Of a DNA stretch of 16,321 bases, positions 16,175-16,321 are shown piece by piece. The notes under the pieces are model-generated. The model was not told the DNA's origin, made no database searches, and saw only the letters and a program-made list of their open reading frames with translations. Position numbers and translations under genes: made by a program. Position 1 is the first letter of the stretch. Each line of letters starts with the position of its first letter. Origin of the DNA: CBFIDA01 sp965661085 (GTDB taxonomy: Bacteria; Pseudomonadota; Gammaproteobacteria; Comchoanobacterales; Comchoanobacteraceae); the NCBI GenBank assembly GCA_965661085.1, contig CBFIDA010000020.1:1-16321 (forward strand), written 5' to 3'.

Positions 16175-16321
16175 TTATTCAACGATCTTGGTGACAACAC
16201 CTGCACCAACAGTACGTCCACCTTCTCGAATGGCAAAACGCAAACCTTCTTCCATCGCGATCGGTGTGATCAACTTCACCGTCATCTTCGTATTATCACC
16301 TGGCATCACCATCTCGACACC
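16175..16321 (-). CDS. tuf: Elongation factor Tu, C-terminal 48 residues only
   Basis: The 3' end of a tuf gene, reading from the window edge to TAA at 16175. It covers the end of beta-barrel domain III: GVEMVMPGDN-type sequence, then LRFAIREGGRTVGAGVV and the terminus TKIVE. The 77 bases at the edge equal the left end of the window, so this fragment and the left tuf together make one complete 392-codon gene. By position before tRNA-Trp it is the tufB-type copy; its 5' part is outside the window. Confidence 0.96.
   Translation of the reverse strand, partial: GVEMVMPGDNTKMTVKLITPIAMEEGLRFAIREGGRTVGAGVVTKIVE
16245..16321. repeat. 77-bp direct terminal repeat, right copy
   Basis: Identical to bases 1-77. 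See the left copy: tuf coding sequence duplicated at the two ends of the record. Confidence 0.95.

Noticed and set aside
1..16321. A circular plasmid, phage or excised element of 16,244 bp
   Set aside because: The end identity lies in tuf and all genes are single-copy core genes in their normal chromosomal order; no replication, integration or capsid gene is seen. Excision by recombination between two tuf genes would remove rpoB and rpoC and could not persist alone.

Overview
The window holds only core information-processing genes, all on the minus strand. It is the joined beta/rpo and str gene cluster of a proteobacterium, most likely a divergent gammaproteobacterium. The assignment rests on gene order and on protein features: RpoB and RpoC carry the large lineage inserts known from E. 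coli, including an insert in the RpoC trigger loop, SecE looks three-helix, and NusG, L11 and EF-G resemble the gammaproteobacterial forms. UGA is a stop codon (rpoB, rpoC, rplA and rpsL end in it), so the standard bacterial code applies. I cannot name a family or genus from sequence alone. Several proteins (EF-Tu N-terminus, S7, the RpoB rifampicin region) are unusually divergent for such conserved genes, suggesting a poorly sampled or fast-evolving lineage.

In transcription order (right to left) the layout is: 3' end of a tuf gene (16321-16175), tRNA-Trp(CCA), secE, nusG, rplK, rplA, L10-type leader, rplJ, rplL, rpoB, rpoC, a probable intrinsic terminator, a probable promoter, rpsL, rpsG, fusA, and the 5' 94% of a tuf gene (1109-1). 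No gap exceeds 170 bp. The longest are rpoC-rpsL (167 bp, terminator plus promoter) and rplA-rplJ (140 bp, structured leader). Several genes overlap or nearly touch: rpsL/rpsG by 4 bp, rplK/rplA by 11 bp.

The genes form one machine: RNA polymerase core subunits (RpoB, RpoC), an elongation/termination factor (NusG), the L1, L11 and L10-L12 stalk proteins that recruit GTPase factors, the decoding and head proteins S12 and S7, the translocase EF-G, the aa-tRNA carrier EF-Tu, and SecE of the export channel.

The most important observation concerns the record itself. The first 77 bases equal the last 77 exactly, and both lie inside tuf. Joining the ends rebuilds one intact 392-residue EF-Tu. This is what a k=77 de Bruijn assembly gives when two near-identical tuf copies flanking the cluster collapse. 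The sequence may look like a 16,244-bp circle, but it is best read as a chromosomal segment between two tuf genes, not a plasmid, phage or excised element. I found no CRISPR, IS element, phage gene or new defence-like system.
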